Positions 8,724-17,982 of a stretch of DNA of 64,000 bases are shown one piece after another (the stretch's first letter is position 1; each line of letters starts with the position of its first letter). The notes beneath the pieces are model-generated. The model searched no databases. It was not told the origin of the DNA and saw nothing but the letters and a program-made list of their open reading frames with translations. Made by a program: the position numbers and the translations under genes. Source of the stretch: UBA6022 sp032154105 (GTDB lineage: Bacteria; Patescibacteriota; Saccharimonadia; Saccharimonadales; Saccharimonadaceae); assembly GCA_032154105.1 (NCBI GenBank), contig JALDYI010000002.1:95237-159236 (forward strand), written 5' to 3'.

Positions 8724-8975
8724 ATGAGCACATCACAAAACGACAGTGGTGATAAGCCAGTACCGCCGACAAAATCGACGGTTGTTTTATTGCTGGGCAC
8801 AATTGCCGATACAACTTGGCGAATGTTTATTCCAACGATCGGTCTTACGATTGCTGGCGTCTATAGTGACAAAGCACTCGGCACAAAGCCTTGGCTTACG
8901 ATCGCCGGTATTATCCTAGGGGCAACTATCGCCGGGCTGCTCGTTGCGCGCCAATTAAAGAAAGTGAATACATAG
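8724..8975 (+). CDS. atpI: AtpI/AtpZ-like F0 assembly protein
   Basis: An 83-residue membrane protein with two hydrophobic helices (about residues 25-48 and 55-75) separated by YSDKALGTKPW. This is the typical form of the AtpI/AtpZ proteins that precede atpB and help assemble the c-ring or import Mg2+/Ca2+. The start at 8724 removes an upstream in-frame stretch that lies before the -10 box. It is the first gene of the ATP synthase operon, 3 nt before atpB. Confidence 0.75.
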   Translation: MSTSQNDSGDKPVPPTKSTVVLLLGTIADTTWRMFIPTIGLTIAGVYSDKALGTKPWLTIAGIILGATIAGLLVARQLKKVNT

Positions 8976-8978
8976 AAC

Positions 8979-9809
8979 ATGACCAATACGTTTGCAGCAC
9001 TCGATCTTCATATTAGCCTCGCTCCCGAGGCCGTTTTCCATATTGGTTCGCTTCCTGTGACAAACAGTATGATTCTTGGCGTGATTGGCTCACTTGTTGC
9101 GATTGCACTTCTTTTTTACGCTGCCGGCAAACTTAAGCGCGGCAAATACAATCGCTTTGTTGGTTTGATGCAGTGGACATTCGAAGGTTTCTTGAAGCAA
9201 GCAGAAGAAATTATTGGTGATAAGAAGACGGCACGTAAGATCTTCCCGCTTGCCATGACAATGTTCTTCATCGTGCTAGTAACCTATTGGGTAAGTGTCT
9301 TGCCTGGTGTTGGCGCGATTGAATGGAACGGTATCCCGCTCTTCCGTGGCCTTCCTGCTGACCTTAACTTCACCTTCGCCCTTGCAATTATTACGGTCGT
9401 TGCCTCACAGGTCTACGCCATTAAAAAACATGGTGCATTCGGCAATATCGGTCGCTACCTTCGTAACCCGATCAAAGATCCTATCGGTGCATTCGAGGGT
9501 ATCCTTGAGTTTATCGGTGAATTTTCCCGCCTGGTTGCCCTAAGCTTCCGTTTGTTTGGCAATGCCTTTGCCGGCGAAGTGCTCCTTATGGTGATTGGTG
9601 TCCTGACGAGCTACTTCGCAAGCGTCGCGCTCCCTGTCTTTATGGGCTTCGAGCTCTTTATCGGCTTCATTCAAGCATATGTCTTCTTCGTGCTGACTCT
9701 TATCTTCACATCACTGGCTATTCAGAGCCATGGCCACGACGAGTCACACTCAAAATCTCATGATCATTCCCCTGTTGATACCACCAAAACGGCTGCTCAA
9801 CTGGAATGA
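8979..9809 (+). CDS. atpB: ATP synthase F0 subunit a
   Basis: Subunit a forms the proton half-channels of the F0 motor. The 276-residue product has five to six membrane helices; the essential Arg is in the conserved SFRLFGNAFAGEVLL helix, and the last helix holds GFIQAYVFFVLTLIF. The N-terminus (LHISLAPEAVFHIGSLPVTNS) resembles other CPR a subunits. The C-terminus carries an unusual His/Asp/Ser-rich tail (SHGHDESHSKSHDHS) of unknown role, possibly metal binding. Confidence 0.96.
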   Translation: MTNTFAALDLHISLAPEAVFHIGSLPVTNSMILGVIGSLVAIALLFYAAGKLKRGKYNRFVGLMQWTFEGFLKQAEEIIGDKKTARKIFPLAMTMFFIVLVTYWVSVLPGVGAIEWNGIPLFRGLPADLNFTFALAIITVVASQVYAIKKHGAFGNIGRYLRNPIKDPIGAFEGILEFIGEFSRLVALSFRLFGNAFAGEVLLMVIGVLTSYFASVALPVFMGFELFIGFIQAYVFFVLTLIFTSLAIQSHGHDESHSKSHDHSPVDTTKTAAQLE

Positions 9810-9825
9810 TCTGAGTAAAGTCAGT

Positions 9826-9831
9826 TATAAT
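9826..9831 (+). promoter_or_regulatory. Internal -10 box before atpE
   Basis: TATAAT in the atpB-atpE gap, 31 nt before the atpE ATG and followed by a strong AAAGGAG site. It would raise atpE output relative to atpB, which fits the many c subunits needed per enzyme. Confidence 0.5.
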
Positions 9832-9862
9832 TTAGGTAATAATTTAAAGGAGATAACATAAA

Positions 9863-10072
9863 ATGGAACAACTAGCATTCGGCCTTACATACGCATTGCC
9901 AGCACTTGGTGCAGCACTTGGTATCGGTTTGATTGGTGCAGCAGCACTAAACGCGCTTGGTCGTAACCCAGAAAAACTTGCTGACATCCGTACTTTGATG
10001 ATTACAGCTATCGTCTTTGCTGACGCGCTTGCGATCATCGGTATTATCGTTGCATTCATCGCTAAAGCCTAA
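9863..10072 (+). CDS. atpE: ATP synthase F0 subunit c
   Basis: A 69-residue double-helix hairpin that forms the rotor ring. Helix 1 has the small-residue pattern GAALGIGLIGAAALNALG; the polar loop is RNPEK (residues 34-38); helix 2 has Asp54 in FADALAIIG as the ion-binding carboxylate. The Asp and the lack of the Q/E/S sodium set suggest a proton-driven enzyme (inference). A strong Shine-Dalgarno (AAAGGAG, 9846-9852) precedes the ATG. Confidence 0.96.
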   Translation: MEQLAFGLTYALPALGAALGIGLIGAAALNALGRNPEKLADIRTLMITAIVFADALAIIGIIVAFIAKA

Positions 10073-10086
10073 GGACAATACCCTAC

Positions 10087-10638
10087 ATGGACTATCTAAC
10101 ATCATTTAAAGCGCTTGCTACTGCCGCAGCCGAGCCAGCCAAGACTGACGTCTTGACGTCCCTTGGTATTGATTGGACGCTGCTCGTATTGCAGATCATT
10201 GCCTTCTTGATCTTGGTCGTGATACTTGGGAAGTTCGTCTACCCAGTATTCGTTCGGATTATCGATGAGCGACAAGAGCAGATCGAGGCTGGCACCAAAG
10301 CCGCCCACGATGCCGAGAAGAAAGCCGCACGTGCAGAAAAAGAAGTTGAAAAACTTCTAAAAGAAGCGCGCACTCAGGCTAAGGATATCGTGCAGACTGC
10401 CAAGGAAGAAGCCGTGGCTGCTATTGAAGCAGCCGAAGGTAAAGCCAAGCAAAAAGCAGAAGCTATCGTGGCGAGTGCGAAGGATCAGATTGAGAAAGAT
10501 GTGATTGCGGCACAAAAGACGCTTCATAACGAAACACTTGATCTAGTTGCCCTTGCGACCGAAAAGGTACTTGGCGCTTCTATGACTGACAAGGTTGATA
10601 GCAAGGTTATTGCATCTGCCATAAAGGAAGTTAGCTAA
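10087..10638 (+). CDS. atpF: ATP synthase F0 subunit b
   Basis: Peripheral stalk subunit, 183 residues. A 30-residue N-terminal extension precedes one membrane helix (LLVLQIIAFLILVVILGKFVY, about 32-53), followed by a long Ala/Glu/Lys-rich helix that dimerises as the stator and contacts delta. Length and order fit the family. It lies 14 nt after atpE and 1 nt before atpH. Confidence 0.94.
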   Translation: MDYLTSFKALATAAAEPAKTDVLTSLGIDWTLLVLQIIAFLILVVILGKFVYPVFVRIIDERQEQIEAGTKAAHDAEKKAARAEKEVEKLLKEARTQAKDIVQTAKEEAVAAIEAAEGKAKQKAEAIVASAKDQIEKDVIAAQKTLHNETLDLVALATEKVLGASMTDKVDSKVIASAIKEVS

Positions 10639-10639
10639 T

Positions 10640-11032
10640 ATGGCTACGCGTCTCAGTCGTCGTAAACTTGCCGAGTATAGCGCTGATCAGCTGCTTGCTG
10701 GCAATAAAGAGATTGCTCTTCAGGAGCTTGCCGCCTACTTGATTGAGAAAAAACGCACAAGTGAGCTTGAGCTTATTGTGCGTGACATCGAGGCTGCATT
10801 ACTCACGCGCGGTATTGCGATTGCGGATGTCGTGACGGCTCGTGAACTTACGACTGAAACGCAGGCGCATATTGAAGCATTCATTGCTTCGAAGCACCCC
10901 GGTGCAACTGTTCAGCTGCGAGCTCGCGTTGAGCCGGACGTACTTGGCGGTGCCAAGATCGGTCTTGCCGGCGAAGAGCTTGATGCAACGATCCGTCGTA
11001 AGCTGACAACATTAAAAGCAAGTAAAGTATAA
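10640..11032 (+). CDS. atpH: ATP synthase F1 subunit delta, short form
   Basis: Delta (OSCP) links the stalk to the top of F1. At 130 residues this is much shorter than the usual 170-180. The C-terminal part that docks on subunit b is recognisable (VQLRARVEPDVLGGAKIGLAGEELDATIRRKL), but the N-terminal helical bundle that grips alpha is reduced. The operon position between atpF and atpA supports the call. Confidence 0.85.
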   Translation: MATRLSRRKLAEYSADQLLAGNKEIALQELAAYLIEKKRTSELELIVRDIEAALLTRGIAIADVVTARELTTETQAHIEAFIASKHPGATVQLRARVEPDVLGGAKIGLAGEELDATIRRKLTTLKASKV

Positions 11033-11050
11033 CAATTGATAAGGAATAAC

Positions 11051-12577
11051 ATGAGCGAAGTATCGGTAACAGAACTTTCGAAAAACCTCCGCGACGCCAT
11101 CGCCAAGTTAGAGACGACCGAAGGACTTGAAAAAGTTGGTATTGTCGTCCGAGTTGGTGACGGCGTAGCTTGGATTCACGGACTCCGTGAAGCTGGCTAT
11201 AGCGAAGTGTTACAAATTGAAACAGATAACGGCACGGTCGAGGCATTTGCCCTCAACCTTATGGAAGACGAAATTGGTGCAGTGCTACTTGGTACTGACG
11301 CTGAGGTTCGTGCTGGTGCAAAAGTAACCCTTAAGGGTGAGGTGCTTAGCGTACCAGTTGGTCCAGAGCTGCTTGGCCGCGTTGTCGACCCACTTGGTCG
11401 CCCGCTTGATGGTGGTGCGCCAATCAAAACGAAACAAACCGGCCTTGTAGAACGCGAAGCAATCGGCGTCATGGGTCGTAAATCTGTTCACGAACCACTT
11501 ATGACAGGAATTGTGTCAATCGACGCTATGTTCCCTATCGGCCGTGGTCAGCGTGAGCTTATCATTGGTGACCGCCAAACTGGTAAGACATCTATCGCAA
11601 TCGATACGATGATCAACCAGGCAAAGCAAAAGAGTGGCGTTGTAAACGTGTACGTGGCTGTTGGCCAAAAGCTTTCAAAGGTAGCTCGACTTGTTGATCG
11701 CCTTAAAGAAGAAGGCGTGATGGATCAAACTATCATTGTCGCAACTGGGCCATCTGATCCAGCTTCACTCCTCTACCTCGCGCCATATGCAGGAACAGCA
11801 ATGGGTGAATATTTCCGCGATAACTCACAACACGCGCTTATGATCTACGATGATCTTACGAAGCATGCGGTTGCGTATCGCCAGATGTCACTGCTTCTTC
11901 GCCGTCCACCAGGACGCGAAGCATACCCAGGTGATGTCTTCTACCTTCACTCACGCCTCCTTGAGCGTTCAGCCAAGCTATCTGACGAGCTTGGTGCAGG
12001 TTCACTAACTGCCCTTCCTATTATTGAAACGCAGGCTGGTGATATCTCTGCATATATTCCAACCAATGTTATTTCGATCACCGATGGTCAGATCTTCCTC
12101 GAAACTGACTTGTTCTACCAAGGTGTTCGCCCAGCGATCTCTGCTGGTCTATCGGTCTCTCGTGTTGGTGGCGCAGCGCAAACCAAGGCTGTTAAGTCTG
12201 TCGGTAGTAACCTGAAGCTTGGTCTTAGCCAATTCCGCGAACTTGCAAGCTTTGCTCAATTTGGTAGCGATCTTGATGAAGCAACTAAGTCTCAAATTGA
12301 CCGCGGGCAGCGCTTAACCGAGCTTTTGAAGCAGCCTCAGTACCAGCCTATGAGTATCTGGGAGCAGTACGTGAGTATCGCTGCTGTAACTCGTGGTATG
12401 TTTGACACCGTAACTGTGAGCAAAATCAAAGATGCGCAAACAGCATTGATGACCCGCCTATGGGCTGATCATAAGGACGATATGCGTGAACTGAACAAGG
12501 GTGGCAAGCCAACCGAAGACCAGGACGCATTGATTGAAAAAGTTGCACTATCTGTTGCTAAGGGATTTGAGGGTTAA
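11051..12577 (+). CDS. atpA: ATP synthase F1 subunit alpha
   Basis: Non-catalytic nucleotide-binding subunit of F1, 508 residues. Visible: beta-barrel start VGIVVRVGDGVAWIHGL, Walker A GDRQTGKTS, the signature PAISAGLSVSRVGGAAQ, and a C-terminal helical domain. The ATG at 11051 is preferred to an upstream in-frame codon because AAGGAAT lies 6 nt before it. Confidence 0.97.
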   Translation: MSEVSVTELSKNLRDAIAKLETTEGLEKVGIVVRVGDGVAWIHGLREAGYSEVLQIETDNGTVEAFALNLMEDEIGAVLLGTDAEVRAGAKVTLKGEVLSVPVGPELLGRVVDPLGRPLDGGAPIKTKQTGLVEREAIGVMGRKSVHEPLMTGIVSIDAMFPIGRGQRELIIGDRQTGKTSIAIDTMINQAKQKSGVVNVYVAVGQKLSKVARLVDRLKEEGVMDQTIIVATGPSDPASLLYLAPYAGTAMGEYFRDNSQHALMIYDDLTKHAVAYRQMSLLLRRPPGREAYPGDVFYLHSRLLERSAKLSDELGAGSLTALPIIETQAGDISAYIPTNVISITDGQIFLETDLFYQGVRPAISAGLSVSRVGGAAQTKAVKSVGSNLKLGLSQFRELASFAQFGSDLDEATKSQIDRGQRLTELLKQPQYQPMSIWEQYVSIAAVTRGMFDTVTVSKIKDAQTALMTRLWADHKDDMRELNKGGKPTEDQDALIEKVALSVAKGFEG

Positions 12578-12583
12578 TAGTTT

Positions 12584-13453
12584 ATGGCCTCAACCCAAGC
12601 ATTGAAGTCGCGTATCCGCTCGGTAAAAAATACCAAGCAGATTACGAAGGCGATGCAGATGGTTGCAGCGAGTAAGATGCGTCGTGCGCAGGAGTCCACA
12701 AAAGCCTCTGCGCCGTACGCACTTGCAGCGAGCGAACTGCTAACATACTTGGCAAGCCAAGGCGTGACGAAGCAGCATCCACTATTTGCTGGCCGCGCAG
12801 TCAAATCTCGCCTGCTGATCGTGATTGCGTCTGATAAGGGTCTTGCGGGTGCGTATAATAGCAATGTTATCAAGCAGTACGTCCGAGAAATCAGCGCAGA
12901 TGCTCAAGCCGGCACTGCAACGACCACGATCGCAGTTGGTCGCAAGGCGACGCAATTTGTGTCACGACTGAAAGACGTTACTGTCCAGGGTGTGTATGAA
13001 GATCTGCCGGATCACCCGGCTGGACACGAACTGTATGCTATTTTGGATACGGCACGTGATCTGTTTGTCTCTGGCGAAGTTGATGCTGTCGATGTAGTCT
13101 ATACTGAATTTATCAGTAGTTTGACGCAAACGGCACGTACGCAACGCATTCTACCGGCTGGCTTTACGCCAACCGATGTGAGTGACGAGGTGCGTGAAGC
13201 TGCCTACGAGCCAGATCTTGAAACGGTACTTGATGGTGTTGTGTACCGGCTTATCGGTGCGCAGATCTTCCAGGCGTTACTCGACGCTCGTGCGAGTGAA
13301 TACAGTATGCGTATGGTTGCTATGAAAAACGCAACCGACAATGCAAGTGATCTTGCTGATGATCTGACGCTCGCAATGAACAAAGCTCGCCAAGGTGCGA
13401 TTACCCAGGAGCTTGCGGAAATATCAGGTGGCGTAGAGGCATTGAAGGATTAG
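12584..13453 (+). CDS. atpG: ATP synthase F1 subunit gamma
   Basis: Central rotor shaft, 289 residues. The N-terminal helix starts MASTQALKSRIRSVKNTKQITKAMQMVAASKMR, cut here to the family signature TKQITKAMQMVAASKMR; the Rossmann-like middle has SDKGLAGAYNSNV; the C-terminal helix ends NKARQGAITQELAEISGG. All diagnostic segments are present. It lies 6 nt after atpA. Confidence 0.96.
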   Translation: MASTQALKSRIRSVKNTKQITKAMQMVAASKMRRAQESTKASAPYALAASELLTYLASQGVTKQHPLFAGRAVKSRLLIVIASDKGLAGAYNSNVIKQYVREISADAQAGTATTTIAVGRKATQFVSRLKDVTVQGVYEDLPDHPAGHELYAILDTARDLFVSGEVDAVDVVYTEFISSLTQTARTQRILPAGFTPTDVSDEVREAAYEPDLETVLDGVVYRLIGAQIFQALLDARASEYSMRMVAMKNATDNASDLADDLTLAMNKARQGAITQELAEISGGVEALKD

Positions 13454-13470
13454 TTATGAAGGAGAAAACA

Positions 13471-14841
13471 ATGAGTAAGAATACAGGAAAAATCATCCAG
13501 GTCGTCGGCGTGGTGATTGACGTTGAGTTCGACGGAGTACTACCGGCGATTTACGACGCACTTAAGATTAAACACGGCGATCGTACAGTGACCCTTGAGG
13601 TTGCTCAGCATCTCGACGAGCACACTGTTCGTGCTATTGCCCTTTCAAGCACCGATGGCTTGAAGCGCGGTGCCGAAGTAACAGCAACTGGCGCGCCAAT
13701 TCAGGTTCCAGTTGGTGCCGATACGCAAGGTCGTATGTTTAACGTGGTTGGTGAGCCAATTGACGATAAGCCTGCGCCAAAGGGTAAAAAAGCTTCAATT
13801 CACCGTCAGCCACCTGCCCTTTCTGAGCAGTCGAACAAGGCTGAAATCCTTGAAACCGGTATCAAGGTTGTCGACCTTATTGCGCCACTTGCCAAGGGTG
13901 GTAAGGCTGGCCTCTTCGCTGGTGCCGGTGTTGGTAAGACGGTTCTTATTACCGAGCTGATCAACAACATCGCCAAGTTCCACTCTGGTAACTCGGTATT
14001 TGCTGGTGTTGGTGAACGTACCCGTGAAGGTAACGACCTTTACTACGAAATGGAAGAAGCGGGCGTGCTCGACAAGACTTCCCTTGTCTTCGGCCAGATG
14101 AATGAGCCGCCTGGAGCTCGTCTTCGTGTTGCCCTTTCAGGACTCGCGATGGCTGAGGCTTTCCGCGACGAAGGTAAAGATGTACTTCTCTTCATCGATA
14201 ACATCTACCGCTATACACAAGCTGGTGCGGAAGTATCTGCTCTCCTTGGGCGTTTGCCAAGTGCGGTTGGTTACCAGCCAAACCTCCAGCAGGAGATGGG
14301 TGCGCTCCAAGAGCGTATTACCAGTACGAAGAAGGGTTCAATTACCTCTGTTCAGGCTGTGTATGTGCCTGCGGACGACCTTACCGACCCAGCGCCTGCA
14401 ACGACTTTCGCTCACCTTGATGCGACGATCGTTATGAACCGTGCACTGACAGAAATTGGTATCTACCCTGCCGTTGACGTGCTTGATAGTTCATCGAGCA
14501 GCCTCGACCCAGAAATTGTCGGTGAAGAGCACTACCGCGTAGCTCGTGAAGTTCAGCGTGTGCTTCAGCAGTACAAAGAGCTTCAAGACATCATCGCGAT
14601 CCTTGGTATGGAAGAGCTATCTGACGATCAGAAGCAGATTGTTGGCCGCGCTCGCCGCATCCAGCGCTTCCTCGCACAACCATTCTTCGTCGCCGAGAAG
14701 TTTACCGGTGCGCCCGGTGCGTACATCAAGCTTGAGGACACGATTCGTGATGCTGCTGACATTTTGGCTGGCAAGTACGATGACAAGCCTGAGAGCTGGT
14801 TCTACATGGCCGCCGGCCCACTAAGCGAGAAGAAGGACTAG
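13471..14841 (+). CDS. atpD: ATP synthase F1 subunit beta
   Basis: Catalytic subunit of F1, 456 residues. Walker A GGAGVGKTV appears here as GAGVGKTVLITELI, followed by the catalytic Glu in GVGERTREGNDLY, the DNIYRYTQAGAEVSALLGR segment and PAVDVLDSSSSSLDPEIVG. The ATG at 13471 is chosen over the in-frame ATG at 13456 because the latter overlaps the strong AAGGAG site at 13459-13464. Confidence 0.97.
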   Translation: MSKNTGKIIQVVGVVIDVEFDGVLPAIYDALKIKHGDRTVTLEVAQHLDEHTVRAIALSSTDGLKRGAEVTATGAPIQVPVGADTQGRMFNVVGEPIDDKPAPKGKKASIHRQPPALSEQSNKAEILETGIKVVDLIAPLAKGGKAGLFAGAGVGKTVLITELINNIAKFHSGNSVFAGVGERTREGNDLYYEMEEAGVLDKTSLVFGQMNEPPGARLRVALSGLAMAEAFRDEGKDVLLFIDNIYRYTQAGAEVSALLGRLPSAVGYQPNLQQEMGALQERITSTKKGSITSVQAVYVPADDLTDPAPATTFAHLDATIVMNRALTEIGIYPAVDVLDSSSSSLDPEIVGEEHYRVAREVQRVLQQYKELQDIIAILGMEELSDDQKQIVGRARRIQRFLAQPFFVAEKFTGAPGAYIKLEDTIRDAADILAGKYDDKPESWFYMAAGPLSEKKD

Positions 14842-14844
14842 TCC

Positions 14845-15270
14845 ATGAATCTTCAGCTCATCACACTCGCAGGAGTGAAGGTCGATCAGGAAGTCTATGA
14901 AGTCATGATGCCGACTGCGGCTGGTGACATCGCGGTCTTCCCTGGTCACGAACCACTGGTGACGCTTGCGGTGCCTGGTGCTATTTCAGTTCGTCATAAA
15001 AAGGACGACAAAGATGATCGCCTTGAATACTTCGCTATTTCTGGCGGTGTCGTTGAAATTTCACAAAAGAAAATTCGCGTCCTTGTTGATGAAGCCGATC
15101 ATGGTGATGATATCGTTGAAGCCGAAAGCCAAGCGGCGCTTGAGCGAGCAATTGCGATGCGCGATTCAGCTCAAAACCAAGTTGAGCTTGAAAAAGCTCA
15201 CCAATTGGTTGACCGTCATGCTGTTCGGCTTAAGGTCGCTGGCCTTCGTCGACGTCACCAGCGACGATAG
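14845..15270 (+). CDS. atpC: ATP synthase F1 subunit epsilon
   Basis: Regulatory and coupling subunit, 141 residues: N-terminal beta-sandwich (VYEVMMPTAAGDIAVFPGHEPLVTL, FAISGGVVEISQKKIRVLVD) and C-terminal helical hairpin that can inhibit ATP hydrolysis. Last gene of the operon, 3 nt after atpD. No clear terminator follows; some read-through into dabA is possible. Confidence 0.93.
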   Translation: MNLQLITLAGVKVDQEVYEVMMPTAAGDIAVFPGHEPLVTLAVPGAISVRHKKDDKDDRLEYFAISGGVVEISQKKIRVLVDEADHGDDIVEAESQAALERAIAMRDSAQNQVELEKAHQLVDRHAVRLKVAGLRRRHQRR

Positions 15271-15287
15271 ATTTTTGGCATAGATTG

Positions 15288-15315
15288 TTTACAAAATCTC
15301 CAACAGGAGTAAAAT
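15288..15315 (+). promoter_or_regulatory. Promoter upstream of dabA
   Basis: TTTACA (15288-15293), 16-nt spacer, TAAAAT (15310-15315). It would give a leader of about 100 nt. A second candidate -10 (GATAAT, 15409-15414) lies 9 nt before the ATG and would give a leaderless mRNA. Confidence 0.5.
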
Positions 15316-15423
15316 AGGTTTGGAATAAAGATGTATCTCATGATTGTTGCGCAGGGATTGTGTTGATTTTGCTACGAGTTACATCCAACAAAAATATTGC
15401 GTTAACTGGATAATAGTTCAATT

Positions 15424-17973
15424 ATGTCTGAAAAAAATAGCCGTCATTTTGACGAGTCACATCTATTGCATGTGCTAAAACACCACCTGCCTACGCAGGG
15501 TCCGCTTAAGGATTTTGTGCATCACAACACATTGCACGCGTTCCAGGATATGAAATTTTACGATGCGATTTACAAGGCATCGGCAATTTTTGGCTATCAA
15601 ACGACACTGACGCTTACCGAGTATCGAGATCTCTATGGCATCAAGCGGATAACGCCACAAACACTCGCCAGGGTAATACGGCACCGAAAAGGCGACGAAG
15701 ACTTTGACGAGTGGCATACGCGAGCTCTTTACAAAGAGTACGATTGGACGCGCGAGCCACGTATTGGTAGGTTGCGGGATGAGTGGAGGCAGCTGTATTC
15801 CATTAATATAGATAACGCAGTACAACCGCTCCTCTTTCGTATCGTTTGTAGCTATATCGACCAAGGTATAGCAATTTCGCCCTTTCCCTTTGAGGATAAA
15901 GGTCTTTTAAATGCACTAAGAGATTTAGAAGATCACAGTATGGTAAGCTTTTTCAAAACGAAAAAAGCGCGTGACCTGCTGTATGACAAGTCGACCACAA
16001 TAGAAAATCTACTTGAGCTATTGGTGGGCGACAAAGCGTATTACGAACAATATGTGTATGATCAGCAGTTTGCACATCGGGGGTGGTCTGGCATCGTATC
16101 GACGCTCGAGGACAATCCGGAATCGCTTTTGTATGCAAAGAGTATTTCTCTAAAAGACATGATAATCTTCGAACTGTTGCTGGAGTTAGATGCACTAACG
16201 GAACGCCTAGGCGAAAATTGGAAGCCGCTCGCCTCTAGCATTACGCAATCACCGCTCGATATGTTTGCCGATGAACCATCTACCGAGCTAGAGGAAGTCA
16301 TTAAGATATGGCAAGATGCTTTTGAGTGGAGCTATTACGACACCGTGCTTTCCGGAGTGCTGCTCACGCTGCCCTCTGAGTCGGCTAAAGAAGAGACAGA
16401 ACCAAAGAGCTTCCAGTCTATTTTTTGTATTGATGACCGGGAGTACTCTCTCAGAACCTACGTCGAAAGTTTGGACAGCAAGACTGAAACCTTCGGAGCG
16501 CCTGGATTTTTTGGTGTAGAATTTTATTTCCACCCGGCTGGTGCTAAGTTCTACGACAAGCTTTGTCCTGCGCCAGTGACCCCTAAGTATCTTATTAAAG
16601 AAGTGCCGACGCACGACCCACACGCACATGGAAAAGAAATCATGTACACGAAGCACTCTCACAGGCTAGTGAGGGGATTCTTCTTCTCATACTTGCTGGG
16701 AATTCCGGCACTGGGCAAGCTCATTGCTAATCTCGTGAACCCAACCATGAGCCCAGCTATTGCTGACGCATTCGCCCATATGGACCCGAATGCCGATCTG
16801 ACCATTGTACATACCGGCGAGAAAGATAAAGAAAAAAATTTGCAAGTGGGCTTTACCACGGAAGAGATGACGGACCGCGTTGAAAAAGTACTTCGATGTA
16901 TTGGGCTTGTCGAGAATTTTTCGCCAGTGGTGTATGTTATAGGCCATGGGTCAAGTAGCGCCAACAACCCCCATCACGGTGCGCACGACTGCGGTGCTTG
17001 TAGCGGACGACCGGGTTTGGTGAATGCCCGTGTTTTTGCGTACATGGCAAATTATCAGCCGGTACGAGAATTGCTTAAGGTGCGCGGGTTGCCTATTCCT
17101 GAATCGACGCAGTTTGTGGGTGCGTTGCACGATACGGCGTCTGATGAAATCAAGTTCTACGACGAACATGTGCTGGCGGGCGAAAATAAAGAGCTGCACG
17201 AGAGAAACTCTCGTCTATTTGAAGAGGCGCTTGATCTTGATGCCAAGGAACGCTCGCGCCGATTTATGTCTATCAGCACTAAACAGCACATCAAGAAGAT
17301 TAGGAAGGATATAAAAAAGCGATCCGTCTCCTACTTTGAACCGCGACCGGAGCTTGGGCACGGTACGAATGCACTATGTGTTGTAGGGCGAAGAAGTCTC
17401 ACGAAACGTCTGTTTCTTGATCGAAGAGCTTTCCTGAATTCCTATGACTATACGACCGACCCAGAAGGCAAACTACTGCTTGATGTGCTCTCTCCGCTCG
17501 GGACTGTGTGTGGTGGTATAAACTTGGAATATTTCTTCTCGCGGATGGACAACTATAAACTTGGTGCGGGCACAAAGTTGCCACATAACGTCATGGGGCT
17601 TGTAGGCGTTGCCAATAGCAGTGACGGCGACCTTCGCTCTGGCCTTCCTCTGCAAATGGTTGAGGTGCACGATCCAGTGCGACTGCTTATGGTGGTTGAG
17701 CACTACCCTGAGGTAGTCAATAAGGTCATTGAATCAAAACCAGAACTACATGAATGGTTTTCTAACGAATGGATTCACCTCGTCGCTCTTCATCCAAGCG
17801 AGAAAAAGCTCTATGTTCTTGAAGAGGGCAAATTTGTACCGTACGCGCCACTTACCAAAAAACTACCGGTCATGCACGATCTCTCCCGCACGTTTGAAAC
17901 AACCATGAAGATGAAAACAAATCATGTTCTGGATGCCACGCAGGAAAACTTACCCGTGCACATAATAAAATAG
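15424..17973 (+). CDS. dabA: DabA-type inorganic carbon transporter subunit (DUF2309)
   Basis: DabA is the peripheral, beta-carbonic-anhydrase-like half of the DAB complex that converts CO2 to bicarbonate in a vectorial manner, coupled to an ion gradient through DabB. The 849-residue product has the whole putative zinc site: Cys335 and Asp337 in SIFCIDDREYSLR, His508 in VYVIGHGSSS, Cys523 in HDCGACSGRPG. The spacings (C-x-D, 173, 15) match those I recall for the Halothiobacillus protein (C351, D353, H524, C539). It is followed 9 nt later by dabB. No membrane helices are obvious. Confidence 0.9.
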   Translation: MSEKNSRHFDESHLLHVLKHHLPTQGPLKDFVHHNTLHAFQDMKFYDAIYKASAIFGYQTTLTLTEYRDLYGIKRITPQTLARVIRHRKGDEDFDEWHTRALYKEYDWTREPRIGRLRDEWRQLYSINIDNAVQPLLFRIVCSYIDQGIAISPFPFEDKGLLNALRDLEDHSMVSFFKTKKARDLLYDKSTTIENLLELLVGDKAYYEQYVYDQQFAHRGWSGIVSTLEDNPESLLYAKSISLKDMIIFELLLELDALTERLGENWKPLASSITQSPLDMFADEPSTELEEVIKIWQDAFEWSYYDTVLSGVLLTLPSESAKEETEPKSFQSIFCIDDREYSLRTYVESLDSKTETFGAPGFFGVEFYFHPAGAKFYDKLCPAPVTPKYLIKEVPTHDPHAHGKEIMYTKHSHRLVRGFFFSYLLGIPALGKLIANLVNPTMSPAIADAFAHMDPNADLTIVHTGEKDKEKNLQVGFTTEEMTDRVEKVLRCIGLVENFSPVVYVIGHGSSSANNPHHGAHDCGACSGRPGLVNARVFAYMANYQPVRELLKVRGLPIPESTQFVGALHDTASDEIKFYDEHVLAGENKELHERNSRLFEEALDLDAKERSRRFMSISTKQHIKKIRKDIKKRSVSYFEPRPELGHGTNALCVVGRRSLTKRLFLDRRAFLNSYDYTTDPEGKLLLDVLSPLGTVCGGINLEYFFSRMDNYKLGAGTKLPHNVMGLVGVANSSDGDLRSGLPLQMVEVHDPVRLLMVVEHYPEVVNKVIESKPELHEWFSNEWIHLVALHPSEKKLYVLEEGKFVPYAPLTKKLPVMHDLSRTFETTMKMKTNHVLDATQENLPVHIIK

Positions 17974-17982
17974 GATTTCGAT

